64,000 bases of DNA from Arenibacter sp. F20364 (GTDB taxonomy: Bacteria > Bacteroidota > Bacteroidia > Flavobacteriales > Flavobacteriaceae): NCBI RefSeq assembly GCF_023015905.1, contig NZ_JALKBD010000003.1:186001-250000 (forward strand), written 5' to 3'. A program made the position numbers and the translations under genes. Under the pieces are notes generated by a model. The model was not told where the DNA came from and did not search any database. It saw only the letters and a list, made by a program, of their open reading frames with translations. Shown one piece after another: positions 55,832 to 64,000 of the stretch. Position 1 is the stretch's first letter, and each line of letters starts with the position of its first letter.

Positions 55832-56739
55832 TGAATTCCTGTCTCTATTAGGTTGGTTTCAGAATTTTTATGTTTGGCAAAATTAAATCCACTTTCCCAC
55901 CATACGGTCATTTTTTCCTTTTCAAATATAAGGGAGTTGGTGGTGAGTACCGTGGGAGTGTAATAGAAATTGATAATGGCATTATTATGGTTGGCCACAA
56001 ACTTACCTATCCTAATATTTTGTTGTTCAATCCTATCCAGCATAAAAGCAAACATGCTTGTCAGTAGGGAAAAGACATTCTTGGAGGGCATTCTATTTAA
56101 TTGGGTAACTTCAGTTTGCAGTATTATAGCGTCTACAACCTTGGCCCCTCTTCTAATAGCTTCTTCAATAGGAACCATACTGCCCAACCCACCATCCGCA
56201 TATTCACATCCATTCTTCTTTACCAAGGTCATAAATGGGGTGTAGTTGCAGGAAATCCAAATCCATTCACAAAACTCCTCATACGTACAATTTTTGATAG
56301 ATTTATATTCTACCTGGTTCAACGACAAATTGGAGACCGTTACCACAATATCCAAAGGTCCATTTTTCAAATGCTCAAATTCCACTATTGAAATGGTATT
56401 TTTGATCAATTGTAATAAATTATGACTTTCCCCAAAAGTCTTACTTCCCCTGAAAAAATTTTTCATCACATTTAAATGATGGACTCCAATGGTCTCTATG
56501 CCATATTTCTTTTTTATAACAAAAGGACAATTACTAAAAATATCATTTTGATTTACCGAAGTATAAACCTGTTTAATTTTTGCAATTTTCTGCAGGGCCA
56601 GATGGGAAATCAAGAGACTGCCTGTGGAAGTACCCAAAAACAAGTCGTAATTGTGGTTCAATTCCTGCATTAAATATTGGGCAACTCCACCAGCAAATGC
56701 CCCCTTGCTACCACCACCAGAAATTACCATTGCTCTCAT
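55828..56739 (-). CDS. Patatin-like phospholipase (copy 1 of a tandem pair)
   Basis: A 303-residue patatin with the same catalytic layout: SGGGSKGAFAGGVAQY, GTSTGSLL with the nucleophile Ser, and EYADGGLGSMVPIEEAIRRGA with the Asp. It is cytoplasmic, or acts at the inner face of the membrane. It overlaps the M1 peptidase stop by four bases (ATGA) and its own stop overlaps copy 2 the same way. Tandem duplication with both active sites kept suggests divided substrate ranges or a heterodimer; neither is shown by sequence alone. Confidence 0.9.
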   Translation of the reverse strand: MRAMVISGGGSKGAFAGGVAQYLMQELNHNYDLFLGTSTGSLLISHLALQKIAKIKQVYTSVNQNDIFSNCPFVIKKKYGIETIGVHHLNVMKNFFRGSKTFGESHNLLQLIKNTISIVEFEHLKNGPLDIVVTVSNLSLNQVEYKSIKNCTYEEFCEWIWISCNYTPFMTLVKKNGCEYADGGLGSMVPIEEAIRRGAKVVDAIILQTEVTQLNRMPSKNVFSLLTSMFAFMLDRIEQQNIRIGKFVANHNNAIINFYYTPTVLTTNSLIFEKEKMTVWWESGFNFAKHKNSETNLIETGIQ

Positions 56740-58823
56740 TCAGAAATCAGTTTGTTGCTAATATAACGCAATTCCTCCTCATTTAATTTTACCCTCAACC
56801 CACCTATTCTATCCCTATATTCCTTTTTTTCCAAAAGTTGGTCCAATAATGTGCGGGTATATTTTCTAAACTGCCAAGAATGATGTTGGGTTGCATCTAC
56901 TAGATCCAACAAATTCTTATCTGAAAAACCAATCAATTGCTCCAAGAATTGAAATGCCAATTGACGAACTTCATAGGAATACACTGGGGAGGTATACCCA
57001 CTGAGTTCTACATAATAATCGTTGGTGTTGTTGGGTTCAAAATCCTTGGTGAGCAAGGCCAAACTGAGCCACAATAATCGAATGTTCTTATTTGAAAAGC
57101 CAATTATGCCTTTAGTTTTGTTTAAGTATTTCACCCTTTCATTTGGGTAATTTATCCAAAGTTTGTACAACATTTCCTCTATGGTAATATAACTATCGTC
57201 ACCCAAGAGTGATTCATATTCAGATTTTAGATCCAAAGGCAACTGCCCTGCGGAGACCGCTAGCGCCTGCCGTAGAACGACATTCTTGGTCTCAAATATT
57301 TCCTTTAAAAAATCTTGGGATAGGGATTTATAATAGGTTTTGATTATTTTGGCTTTTAACATCTCGGATTTTGTGGTGTTCCAAAACCTTTTGATTATAG
57401 ATTCATTAGCCATACTACTTATCATCATTTCTCTTTGAATCTTGAAAAAAGTGTTTAGATCCTCAGATTCACGGATAAGGATTTTTTTTGCCACATCAAA
57501 AGGAAATTCTTGATCAACCAACCATTTATTCCGGAAAATGCCAAGGTCATAGCCAGTCACCAACTCCATTTCCCCAATAAAGTCGTCTATTGTTGCATTT
57601 TTAAATCCGTACTTTTTCAGGTACTGTTGAATCCCCTTCCTAAAACTCTCCTCCCCTATTTGATATTTTAAAACGTGCAAGGCCCAAGCACCTTTTTCAT
57701 AAAATGTTAGGCTACTTGCCTTTGGATCAATAAGCGCCTCCCCCTTATTTTTATTGGATAATTCCTGTAATTGAATAGCGGATTCGTATAGTTTCCAATA
57801 ATAATACTCTTTACCAAAAAGCTCTTTCTCGGCCAATAGGGCATAATAGGTTGCGAAACCTTCATGAAGCCAATGGCTACTGCCATCCACTTCAGTAACA
57901 AAATCACCGAACCACTGATGTGCCATTTCATGGGCGTTTACGTTTACATAGTTTCTGTCCGTAAATGCAATGGAATCCATTACATAAGAATCAGAAAAAA
58001 CTGTAGTCCCGGTATTTTCCATGCCGGCATATAGAAAATCCCTCACCGGAATCTGTTTGTAATTTTGCCAAGGATAGGCAACACCAATTTCCTTTTCAAA
58101 GAAGTCAAAAATTTCCTTGGTATATCTATACGTAGGCTCTACCAACAGACTATCGCTTGGATAGTGATAAAGATCAATAGGAATACCTGTATGGGATACA
58201 ATTTCTTTTCTATGGTAATCACCAATGACAAAAGCCAACAAATAGCTACTCATGGGATTCTCCATATTAAAGCTCCATTTTCTTAATCCGTCGAGTTCCT
58301 TGGTTCCTACTAAGGCTCCATTGGCAATTACTTCGTAGTTTTTGTTAAAACTGATATCCAGATCATACTCGACCTTTTCAGTCATATCATCAAAACTGGG
58401 AAGCCAGTGACTGGTATATTTTCCTTGACCTTGTGTCCAGACCTGTTCGTTGCCGGCTACGTCGTCCGTCCATCCCAAAAAATAAACCGCCTGTTTGGGA
58501 TTGGCAGTATAAGTAATATCCAAAGTATAGGTTTTATTGGCCTTGAGGCGTTTATAAACTACTATTGTTTCGCCGTTATTAGTAGTCTCGACCTTTTTAT
58601 TATTGAGTTTGACCTCTATGGTATTTATATTTTGGGCATCAAGAAAAACAGTATCCACTTTTTGTAGAACCTTCAATTTGTAGGCTACAGACCCTGTAAT
58701 AGTTTTGGTCTTGGGAGCTATTTGTATAGCTACTTTTCCGTGAATAAAATCTACCTTGTCCTGATGCTGGGCAAATGCCACAAAGGAAGATTGGACCAAA
58801 AGAAAAAGGAATACATATTTCAT
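56736..58823 (-). CDS. Secreted M1 family metallopeptidase
   Basis: A 695-residue aminopeptidase with an N-terminal signal peptide (about 1-18, ending AFAQ). The zinc site is intact: HEMAH (298-302) and Glu321 in WLHEGFATYY, giving HEXXH-x18-E. The exopeptidase motif is GMENTGTTVF (GxMEN form) near residue 268. Domain order is beta sandwich, thermolysin-like domain, then a helical C-terminal part (about 470-695). It is periplasmic or outer-face. It is the first gene of a coupled operon with two patatins, linking protein and lipid turnover. Contrast with the zinc-less M1-like protein at 37249. Confidence 0.93.
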   Translation of the reverse strand: MKYVFLFLLVQSSFVAFAQHQDKVDFIHGKVAIQIAPKTKTITGSVAYKLKVLQKVDTVFLDAQNINTIEVKLNNKKVETTNNGETIVVYKRLKANKTYTLDITYTANPKQAVYFLGWTDDVAGNEQVWTQGQGKYTSHWLPSFDDMTEKVEYDLDISFNKNYEVIANGALVGTKELDGLRKWSFNMENPMSSYLLAFVIGDYHRKEIVSHTGIPIDLYHYPSDSLLVEPTYRYTKEIFDFFEKEIGVAYPWQNYKQIPVRDFLYAGMENTGTTVFSDSYVMDSIAFTDRNYVNVNAHEMAHQWFGDFVTEVDGSSHWLHEGFATYYALLAEKELFGKEYYYWKLYESAIQLQELSNKNKGEALIDPKASSLTFYEKGAWALHVLKYQIGEESFRKGIQQYLKKYGFKNATIDDFIGEMELVTGYDLGIFRNKWLVDQEFPFDVAKKILIRESEDLNTFFKIQREMMISSMANESIIKRFWNTTKSEMLKAKIIKTYYKSLSQDFLKEIFETKNVVLRQALAVSAGQLPLDLKSEYESLLGDDSYITIEEMLYKLWINYPNERVKYLNKTKGIIGFSNKNIRLLWLSLALLTKDFEPNNTNDYYVELSGYTSPVYSYEVRQLAFQFLEQLIGFSDKNLLDLVDATQHHSWQFRKYTRTLLDQLLEKKEYRDRIGGLRVKLNEEELRYISNKLISE

Positions 58824-59093
58824 GCGTTTAAAAGCAAATATTTTGAAGGGTACGGTGCAATTTGGACAACATCTTAATTAAAAAAACGAATAACAATATT
58901 TATGTCAAAAATTTAACCCATAAATTGCGGCCATTGATATTCTTTTTCAAATTTAGCATTTTAGTTTATTGCAGTTGTATTGCGGAACCCCTATTTTAGT
59001 CTATAGAAAAAAAATATAATATCAAATATAGTCGTCTTAAATGAATTGCATTGGCACATAATAAGACTTCTACTAATAATTAAGTGTATCCCA

Positions 59094-61193
59094 ATGAATT
59101 CCAATGTACTACAAACGCCCATTGTTTACCTAAAAGGCGTTGGTCCCAACCGTGCAGAGACCTTACAATCGGAGCTTGGCATACAGACGTATCAGGATTT
59201 AATAAATCTTTTTCCCAATCGCTATATAGACAAAACCCAATATTATAAAATTAACCAACTACAGCGGACCAGTTCGGATGTTCAAATTATTGGCAAGATT
59301 GTCAATATTAAAACGGTTGAACAAAAAAGGGGTAAGCGCTTGGTTGCCAAATTTATTGATGATACAGGAGAAATGGAGTTGGTTTGGTTTAGGGGGCAAA
59401 AATGGATCCGCGAAAATCTGAAATTAAATATTCCTTGTGTTATTTTCGGAAAGGTAAATTGGTTCAATGGTACCTACTCCATGCCGCATCCAGAAATGGA
59501 ATTGTTGGAAGACCATGAAAAAGGATTAAAAATAAGTATGCAACCTGTGTATCCTTCCACCGAAAAACTTAGCAATAAGGGTATTACCAATAGGGTTACC
59601 AATAAACTTATTCAGCAATTGTTTATGGAAACAAAGGGACAGTTCAGGGAAACCCTATCCCCTAGCCTCATAAATGAACTGGGGCTTATCTCTAAAAGTA
59701 AAGCGCTTTTCAATATACATTTTCCTAAAAATCAGGAACTGTTGGCCAAGGCACAATTTCGGTTGAAATTTGAGGAATTATTCTATATACAACTGCAGCT
59801 TATTTCCAAAAATCTACTGCACAAGCAAAAAATAAAAGGGTATAATTTTGATAAGGTAGGAACACTTTTCAAAACATTTTATGAGCATCACTTGCCTTTT
59901 GAACTCACCCATGCCCAGAAAAGGGTAATAAAGGAAATTAGGGCCGATTTAGGGAGCAATGCCCAAATGAATAGATTACTGCAAGGGGACGTAGGATCTG
60001 GAAAAACTATTGTAGCCCTAATGACCATGCTGCTCGCTATAGACAATGGCTACCAAGCCTGCTTAATGGCCCCAACGGAAATTTTGGCCAACCAACACTT
60101 TATGGGAATCAAGGAACTTCTTGGTGATATTGGGGTGAACATAGCCCTGCTTACTGGCTCCGTCAAAAAACCGGACCGTAGGGTAATCCATGAGCAATTG
60201 GAGAATGGGCAGCTTCATATTCTAATTGGCACCCATGCCTTACTGGAGGATAAGGTTGCCTATAAAAATCTGGGACTTGCCATTGTAGATGAACAACACA
60301 GATTTGGTGTGGCACAGCGTGCCAAGTTATGGCACAAGAATGATATCCCCCCCCATATATTGGTAATGACTGCTACCCCCATTCCTAGGACCTTGGCTAT
60401 GAGTTTATATGGCGATCTGGATATTTCCACAATAGATGAACTGCCTCCAGGAAGAAAACCTATTAAAACCGTACACCGCTACGACTCCAACCGTTTAAAG
60501 GTGTTTCAATTTATTAGGGATGAGATTAAAAAAGGGCGCCAAATTTATGTGGTATATCCCTTAATTCAGGAATCCGAAGCGTTGGATTATAAGGATCTTA
60601 TGGATGGTTACGAGAGTATAGCAAGGGATTTTCCTTTACCAGATTTTCAGATTTCGATTGTACATGGCAAAATGAAACCTGCCGACAAGGATTATGAAAT
60701 GGATCGTTTTGTTAAGGGAGAAACACAAATTATGGTTGCTACTACTGTAATAGAGGTGGGCGTTAATGTGCCCAATGCCTCAGTCATGATCATTGAAAGT
60801 GCGGAACGATTTGGTTTATCGCAACTACATCAGCTGAGGGGTAGGGTTGGTCGCGGGGCCGATCAAAGTTTTTGTATCCTAATGACCGGACACAAACTGT
60901 CTTCAGACTCAAAAACCAGGTTGGAAACAATGGTTGGCACCAATGACGGATTTCAGATTGCGGAGGTGGATTTAAAGTTACGTGGTCCGGGAGATTTAAT
61001 GGGGACCCAACAAAGTGGTGTTCTTAATCTAAAAATAGCGGATATAATCAAGGACAACGATATTCTAAAGACAGCCAGATACCATGCCCTTAAAATTCTA
61101 AAGGAAGATATTTCTTTGCAACAGCATCCAATTATACTCCATACCTACACACAATTGGTGAAGTACAAAAACATTTGGAATTATATTAGCTGA
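59094..61193 (+). CDS. recG: ATP-dependent DNA helicase RecG
   Basis: A 699-residue RecG that remodels stalled forks and Holliday junctions. The wedge/OB domain (about 1-150) starts TPIVYLKGVGPNRAETLQSELG and includes the FRGQKWI-type contact. The helicase domains have Walker A GDVGSGKT (298-305), motif Ia MAPTEILANQH, DEQH box VDEQHRFG, motif III MTATPIPRTL, and the motif V-VI area TTVIEVGVNVPNA and QLRGRVGRG. I start at the ATG at 59094; the frame opens at a TTG at 59046 but the intervening residues are not homologous. Length matches the family (about 690-700). Confidence 0.96.
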   Translation: MNSNVLQTPIVYLKGVGPNRAETLQSELGIQTYQDLINLFPNRYIDKTQYYKINQLQRTSSDVQIIGKIVNIKTVEQKRGKRLVAKFIDDTGEMELVWFRGQKWIRENLKLNIPCVIFGKVNWFNGTYSMPHPEMELLEDHEKGLKISMQPVYPSTEKLSNKGITNRVTNKLIQQLFMETKGQFRETLSPSLINELGLISKSKALFNIHFPKNQELLAKAQFRLKFEELFYIQLQLISKNLLHKQKIKGYNFDKVGTLFKTFYEHHLPFELTHAQKRVIKEIRADLGSNAQMNRLLQGDVGSGKTIVALMTMLLAIDNGYQACLMAPTEILANQHFMGIKELLGDIGVNIALLTGSVKKPDRRVIHEQLENGQLHILIGTHALLEDKVAYKNLGLAIVDEQHRFGVAQRAKLWHKNDIPPHILVMTATPIPRTLAMSLYGDLDISTIDELPPGRKPIKTVHRYDSNRLKVFQFIRDEIKKGRQIYVVYPLIQESEALDYKDLMDGYESIARDFPLPDFQISIVHGKMKPADKDYEMDRFVKGETQIMVATTVIEVGVNVPNASVMIIESAERFGLSQLHQLRGRVGRGADQSFCILMTGHKLSSDSKTRLETMVGTNDGFQIAEVDLKLRGPGDLMGTQQSGVLNLKIADIIKDNDILKTARYHALKILKEDISLQQHPIILHTYTQLVKYKNIWNYIS

Positions 61194-61212
61194 GATTTAC
61201 CGATACGATTTG

Positions 61213-61809
61213 TTAGTCGGTTTTATTTCTATTTTTTGGGGGCTTGCACTCCTTACAAAAATAGGAAAATTGATTAAGTTCTTTTTTTACAACTTTATGT
61301 TCTTTTTCCAAGACCGCCTCTTTATTTCCAAAATCCGTTTCTGAATAGACCCTGGCACTGACCACATTACGTTCCTCTATCATTTTGTCAAAATAGGGTT
61401 GAAAAAACGTTGCATCGGAAAAGGTCTTTTTGTTTTCAAACAGTTCCTTTCTAATCTTTCTGGCATAAAGTTCCGAGAGATCAAAGTCAAATTCAACAAG
61501 AGCTATCAATCTTTCAGCACCTACACTATCCGGTGCCATTAGAACAGCCTTGTCTTTTTGAAACGTACAACCCACTTTAGAATTGAAGTTTTTTGTGAAC
61601 ATAAATTCAACATTGGACATTTGAAATGCAAAATCGAGCATCACCCCCGATTGAACAAACACATTTTCTATATCCTCATTAATGGCGGTTTTAGGACCTT
61701 GAAAATCTTCAATTTTAAAGGTGTAACCCGGTTCCCATTCAATCCTATTCTCCTGAGAATAGAGGCAATTGGTTAAAACGAAAAAAAGCAGCGATAATCT
61801 AAATGACAT
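61213..61809 (-). CDS. Secreted protein of unknown function
   Basis: A 198-residue protein starting at the ATG at 61809 (five codons inside the longest frame), giving the signal peptide SFRLSLLFFVLTNCLYSQ. The mature part has WEPGYTFKIEDFQGP, FQMSNVEFMFTKNFNSKVGCTFQ and a later helical region (ELYARKIRKEL, FFQPYFDKMIEERNVVS), ending in a Lys-rich tail with a CKEC pair. The W-x-F-x-DFxGP start resembles DUF922-like secreted proteases, but no HEXXH is visible, so no function is assigned. It converges on recG. Confidence 0.6.
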   Translation of the reverse strand: MSFRLSLLFFVLTNCLYSQENRIEWEPGYTFKIEDFQGPKTAINEDIENVFVQSGVMLDFAFQMSNVEFMFTKNFNSKVGCTFQKDKAVLMAPDSVGAERLIALVEFDFDLSELYARKIRKELFENKKTFSDATFFQPYFDKMIEERNVVSARVYSETDFGNKEAVLEKEHKVVKKELNQFSYFCKECKPPKNRNKTD

Positions 61810-61824
61810 ATATTTGATTTCCAT

Positions 61825-62121
61825 TAGCTAAAAACAGTCCTATCGTAATGATTAATGATACCTATTTCAACCGTAAATATAGTAAATCCAGGTATTATTG
61901 ATAGCCATCTCCAAAACACAGAATGAACCGGGAATTCGCCCTAATACCCCCGGGAACCGAAACATTTTGGGATTGATCCAAAGAAATCGCAGATTCACGA
62001 AAACCTATTAAAAACAATAGAAATCACTAGAGTAAAATGAAAAAATATTTATAACCTAAGTTTTATTCGATTCCAAATTATACTTAATCTGCAATTTTGC
62101 ATAAAATATGGGGCACAAAAA
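61825..62121. other. Intergenic region without recognised features
   Basis: About 297 bases between the secreted protein and the tRNA terminator. It is AT-rich with no ORF and no repeat that I can tie to the other elements in the window. It probably holds the promoter of the secreted-protein gene. Confidence 0.5.
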
Positions 62122-62145
62122 AACCCTGTCATTTCTGACAGGGTT
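62122..62145 (-). terminator. Rho-independent terminator after tRNA-His
   Basis: A 10-base perfect stem AACCCTGTCA / TGACAGGGTT with loop TTTC, with a T tract on the reverse strand, nine bases past the tRNA 3' end. Confidence 0.85.
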
Positions 62146-62154
62146 GAATTTCTG

Positions 62155-62229
62155 GGTGGAAGACCGGGTTCGAACCGGCGACCCTCGGTACCACAAACCG
62201 ATGCTCTAACCAGCTGAGCTACAACCACC
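62155..62229 (-). tRNA. tRNA-His (GTG)
   Basis: Read on the reverse strand, the molecule folds as a cloverleaf. The D stem is GCTC/GAGC and the anticodon stem TCGGT/ACCGA closes the loop TTGTGGT with anticodon GTG. The T arm is GCCGG-TTCGAAC-CCGGT. An extra G at position -1 (62229) faces C73, as histidyl-tRNA synthetase requires. The acceptor stem GTGGTTG/CTTCCAC has two adjacent T-T oppositions (5:68 and 6:67) as read here. CCA is not encoded. A terminator follows at once. Confidence 0.9.
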
Positions 62230-62357
62230 ATTTGTAAGCGGTGGCAAAGATAAATCTTTAGTTCTATCACGCAAAATAAATTTTAGATTATTTTATAACA
62301 TATCTTAAAATACCCCTATCAAACTTTATTTCCATTGATTTTATAACTTCCCTTTGT

Positions 62358-62414
62358 CGATGAAACACACGTTTTACGGGACGAAACACACAAAAAACCT
62401 CACTTTCACAACAT
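62358..62414 (+). promoter_or_regulatory. LytTR-like direct repeats before the second TPR kinase gene
   Basis: CGATGAAACACAC at 62358 recurs as GGACGAAACACAC at 62379, a 21-base period, then TTTCACAACA at 62404. It is the same set, order and orientation as at 30737-30829. Here the element ends 57 bases before the kinase ATG, a normal distance for an activator site. Confidence 0.6.
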
Positions 62415-62470
62415 AAATTAGCCTATTTTTTAAATGAAAGATATTTTTAACAACAGATAATTGAAGAAAA

Positions 62471-64000
62471 ATGTCTTTTACAGCATTAAAATTAACGTCA
62501 CGGGAATTCAAAGCAAAAATGACCGGCTTCCTAATTCTAATTTTCCTCTGCGGAATTATATCAGCACAGGAGTCCTCGGTCAATGACATAAGAACCAAGA
62601 TAACCAGGTTAAGAAGTCAGAACAAGCAAATTAAAAAGGATACCTTATATATTGGATTATTGATAGATCTTGGTGCAAAACTACGGTTTTTAAATCCAGA
62701 CAGTCTTTTATTGCTTTCCAGCGAAGCTCTAGACCTAAGCAGTACCCTGGCTTACAGAAATGGAGAAAGTGAAGCTCTGTTCAATTTGGGAACCTATTAT
62801 TTCGATATAGGTCAACATTCAACGGCAATAGATAATTATGAAAAGGCACAAAATATTGCCAAAAGGAATGATAATTACGATTTGTTATTAAAAATTAGCA
62901 ACGAATTGGCTAATGAAAATGTGTACATCGGAAACTATTCAACCGCTTTATTAGGTTATTTAGAAAATATTAAACTGGCACAGACCTTGGGCAACAGTTC
63001 CATGGAATCTATCCTGTATGAAAACATTGCTGATTTATATGCTACCCAAAAGGATTATGATCAAGCCCTCTATTTTTATAATAAGGTGGAAAAACTCAAT
63101 AATATAATTGGAAATGACATAAACTCGGCCCAGACCATGAGCAATGTAGCTTCCATTTATGCCGAAACCGGAGATTTCCAGAACGCGCTATTCAAGATAA
63201 ACCGTAGTCTCAAAATCTTTGAAAAAGCTGAGGAATGGGATTGGCTTGCCTTTGCCTATGAAGTAAAGGGAAAGATTTACTTAAAGCAAAAACAGTATAC
63301 CAGAGCCTTGTATTGGTACGACAAAAGTTCTGAACTCCATGAAAATCTTCAGGACGATCGTGGGATAATAGATTTGTACAATGGTATGGCCGAAGCCAAT
63401 TTTGAACTGGAAAAGGACAGTCTTTCTCATAATTATGCCATGATGGCCTATGAAATATCCTCCACCATAAAATCAATGGAAGGTATTAAAAAATGTTCCA
63501 ACATGCTTTATAAGATTTATAAGAACAATGAGAATTATGCCTCTGCTTTAAAATATCATGAAATTTACAGACAAATCTCGGATACCTTATCGAGGGATGA
63601 GAACAAAAAAAGTCTGACCATGTTAAAAACAGAGATCAGCCATAAGAATCAGCAGGAAGCCTTGGTTTTGAAAAATGAAAAAGCCCTGGCCAAGCAACGC
63701 CTCTATGTTTACATAGCCATAATATTTATAATTATTTTGGGAGCAATAGCCTTTTTAGTCACAAGAGGACAAAAAATATTAAAGAAACTGAACAGGGAAT
63801 TAGAAAAGCAAAAACAGGATCTAGAATTGAGGGAATCCGAACTGTGGGAGACCAATAACACTAAAAACAAACTCTTTTCTATAATTGCCCATGATCTGCG
63901 TGGCCCCATTGGCGCTCTTGAAGGCCTATTAAAATTACTGAACAGCGGTGATATTAAAGAATCGGAATTTAAGCAGTTTATCCCTAAATTAAAGAACGAC
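62471..64000 (+). CDS. TPR sensor histidine kinase (HisKA type), C-terminus off window
   Basis: 510 codons are present and the frame runs off the right edge. A signal peptide (about 17-33, ending ISAQ; start ATG at 62471 or 62519) is followed by a TPR region of about six or seven repeats (60-370). A coiled coil leads to a membrane helix (about 416-436, YVYIAIIFIIILGAIAFLV), a second coiled coil and the HisKA phosphoacceptor IIAHDLRGP (H474). The ATPase domain lies beyond 64000. It differs from the kinase at 28417, which uses HisKA_2, but shares topology and the upstream repeat element. Confidence 0.88.
   Translation, partial: MSFTALKLTSREFKAKMTGFLILIFLCGIISAQESSVNDIRTKITRLRSQNKQIKKDTLYIGLLIDLGAKLRFLNPDSLLLLSSEALDLSSTLAYRNGESEALFNLGTYYFDIGQHSTAIDNYEKAQNIAKRNDNYDLLLKISNELANENVYIGNYSTALLGYLENIKLAQTLGNSSMESILYENIADLYATQKDYDQALYFYNKVEKLNNIIGNDINSAQTMSNVASIYAETGDFQNALFKINRSLKIFEKAEEWDWLAFAYEVKGKIYLKQKQYTRALYWYDKSSELHENLQDDRGIIDLYNGMAEANFELEKDSLSHNYAMMAYEISSTIKSMEGIKKCSNMLYKIYKNNENYASALKYHEIYRQISDTLSRDENKKSLTMLKTEISHKNQQEALVLKNEKALAKQRLYVYIAIIFIIILGAIAFLVTRGQKILKKLNRELEKQKQDLELRESELWETNNTKNKLFSIIAHDLRGPIGALEGLLKLLNSGDIKESEFKQFIPKLKND

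Noticed and set aside
59046-59093. TTG start extending RecG by 16 residues
   Set aside because: The extra residues (MHWHIIRLLL...) are unlike RecG, whose known starts align with the ATG at 59094.

Overview
The window reads as chromosomal DNA of a marine-type member of the Flavobacteriaceae (Bacteroidota). The evidence is: AT-rich DNA; intergenic promoters of the Bacteroidota form (TTTG or TTG, about 19 bases, TAnnTTTG); little Shine-Dalgarno sequence; and many flavobacterial families (DUF4199, DUF6340, the two-domain GlmU-like sugar nucleotidyltransferase, the fused alpha/beta 2-oxoacid dehydrogenase E1, menaquinone genes menC and menE). I would not go below family level with confidence. I see no transposase, integrase, CRISPR array, prophage or rRNA. 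It is a dense core-genome segment with one tRNA gene.

Layout. 1-3.7 kb: tail of an alpha/beta hydrolase gene, a small GNAT protein, mtaB, a GlmU-like enzyme and rpmE2. 3.8-8.9 kb: a forward run of a DUF4199 membrane protein, a glycosyltransferase, a phosphohexomutase and an MsbA-like ABC exporter. 8.9-11.3 kb: two tandem DUF6340 lipoproteins. 11.5-18.3 kb: a MutS2 without an Smr domain, a DCC protein, fumC, a coiled-coil membrane protein, a GNAT protein and a lipoprotein hydrolase. 18.3-28.4 kb: a MITE-like repeat, ettA, a Gfo/Idh oxidoreductase, an acyl-CoA carboxylase beta subunit, a menC/CPBP-protease/menE overlapping operon, an SDR and a UPF0173 hydrolase. 28.4-30.4 kb: a TPR histidine kinase with an unusual upstream repeat element. 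31.0-32.9 kb: a LexA-like S24 repressor divergent from a small protein with a putative beta-clamp motif and a TIGR03915-type DNA-repair protein, with an operator array between them. 33.0-46.9 kb: uvrA, a LOG protein, an M1-like outer-membrane protein that has lost its zinc motif, fused E1, DoxX, holA divergent from an HsdR_N nuclease-fold protein, a glycosyltransferase and an OmpA lipoprotein. 47-54.9 kb: tsaC-like, uvrD/pcrA, an M20 hydrolase, a glutamate-synthase-like flavoprotein and a degenerate OmpA paralogue. 54.9-61.8 kb: an M1 peptidase/patatin/patatin operon joined by ATGA overlaps, recG and a secreted protein. 62-64 kb: tRNA-His and a second TPR histidine kinase cut by the window end.

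The most interesting locus is 31.0-32.9 kb. A self-cleaving type repressor (helix-turn-helix plus S24 domain, with an Ala-Gly site) faces a two-gene operon. The 98 bases between the ORFs hold four copies of a TTTGGA-N5-TCCAAA-like palindrome laid over two recognisable promoters. The first operon gene encodes 60 residues ending in QLSLFD, which matches the bacterial sliding-clamp binding consensus. The second is a TIGR03915-type protein whose usual radical-SAM partner is absent here. This looks like a small damage-inducible module. The second notable signal is a pair of 21-base-period direct repeats with a shared TTTCATCG core plus TTTCACAACA, upstream of both TPR histidine kinases and in the same orientation relative to the genes. 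It is the geometry of a LytTR-type binding site.
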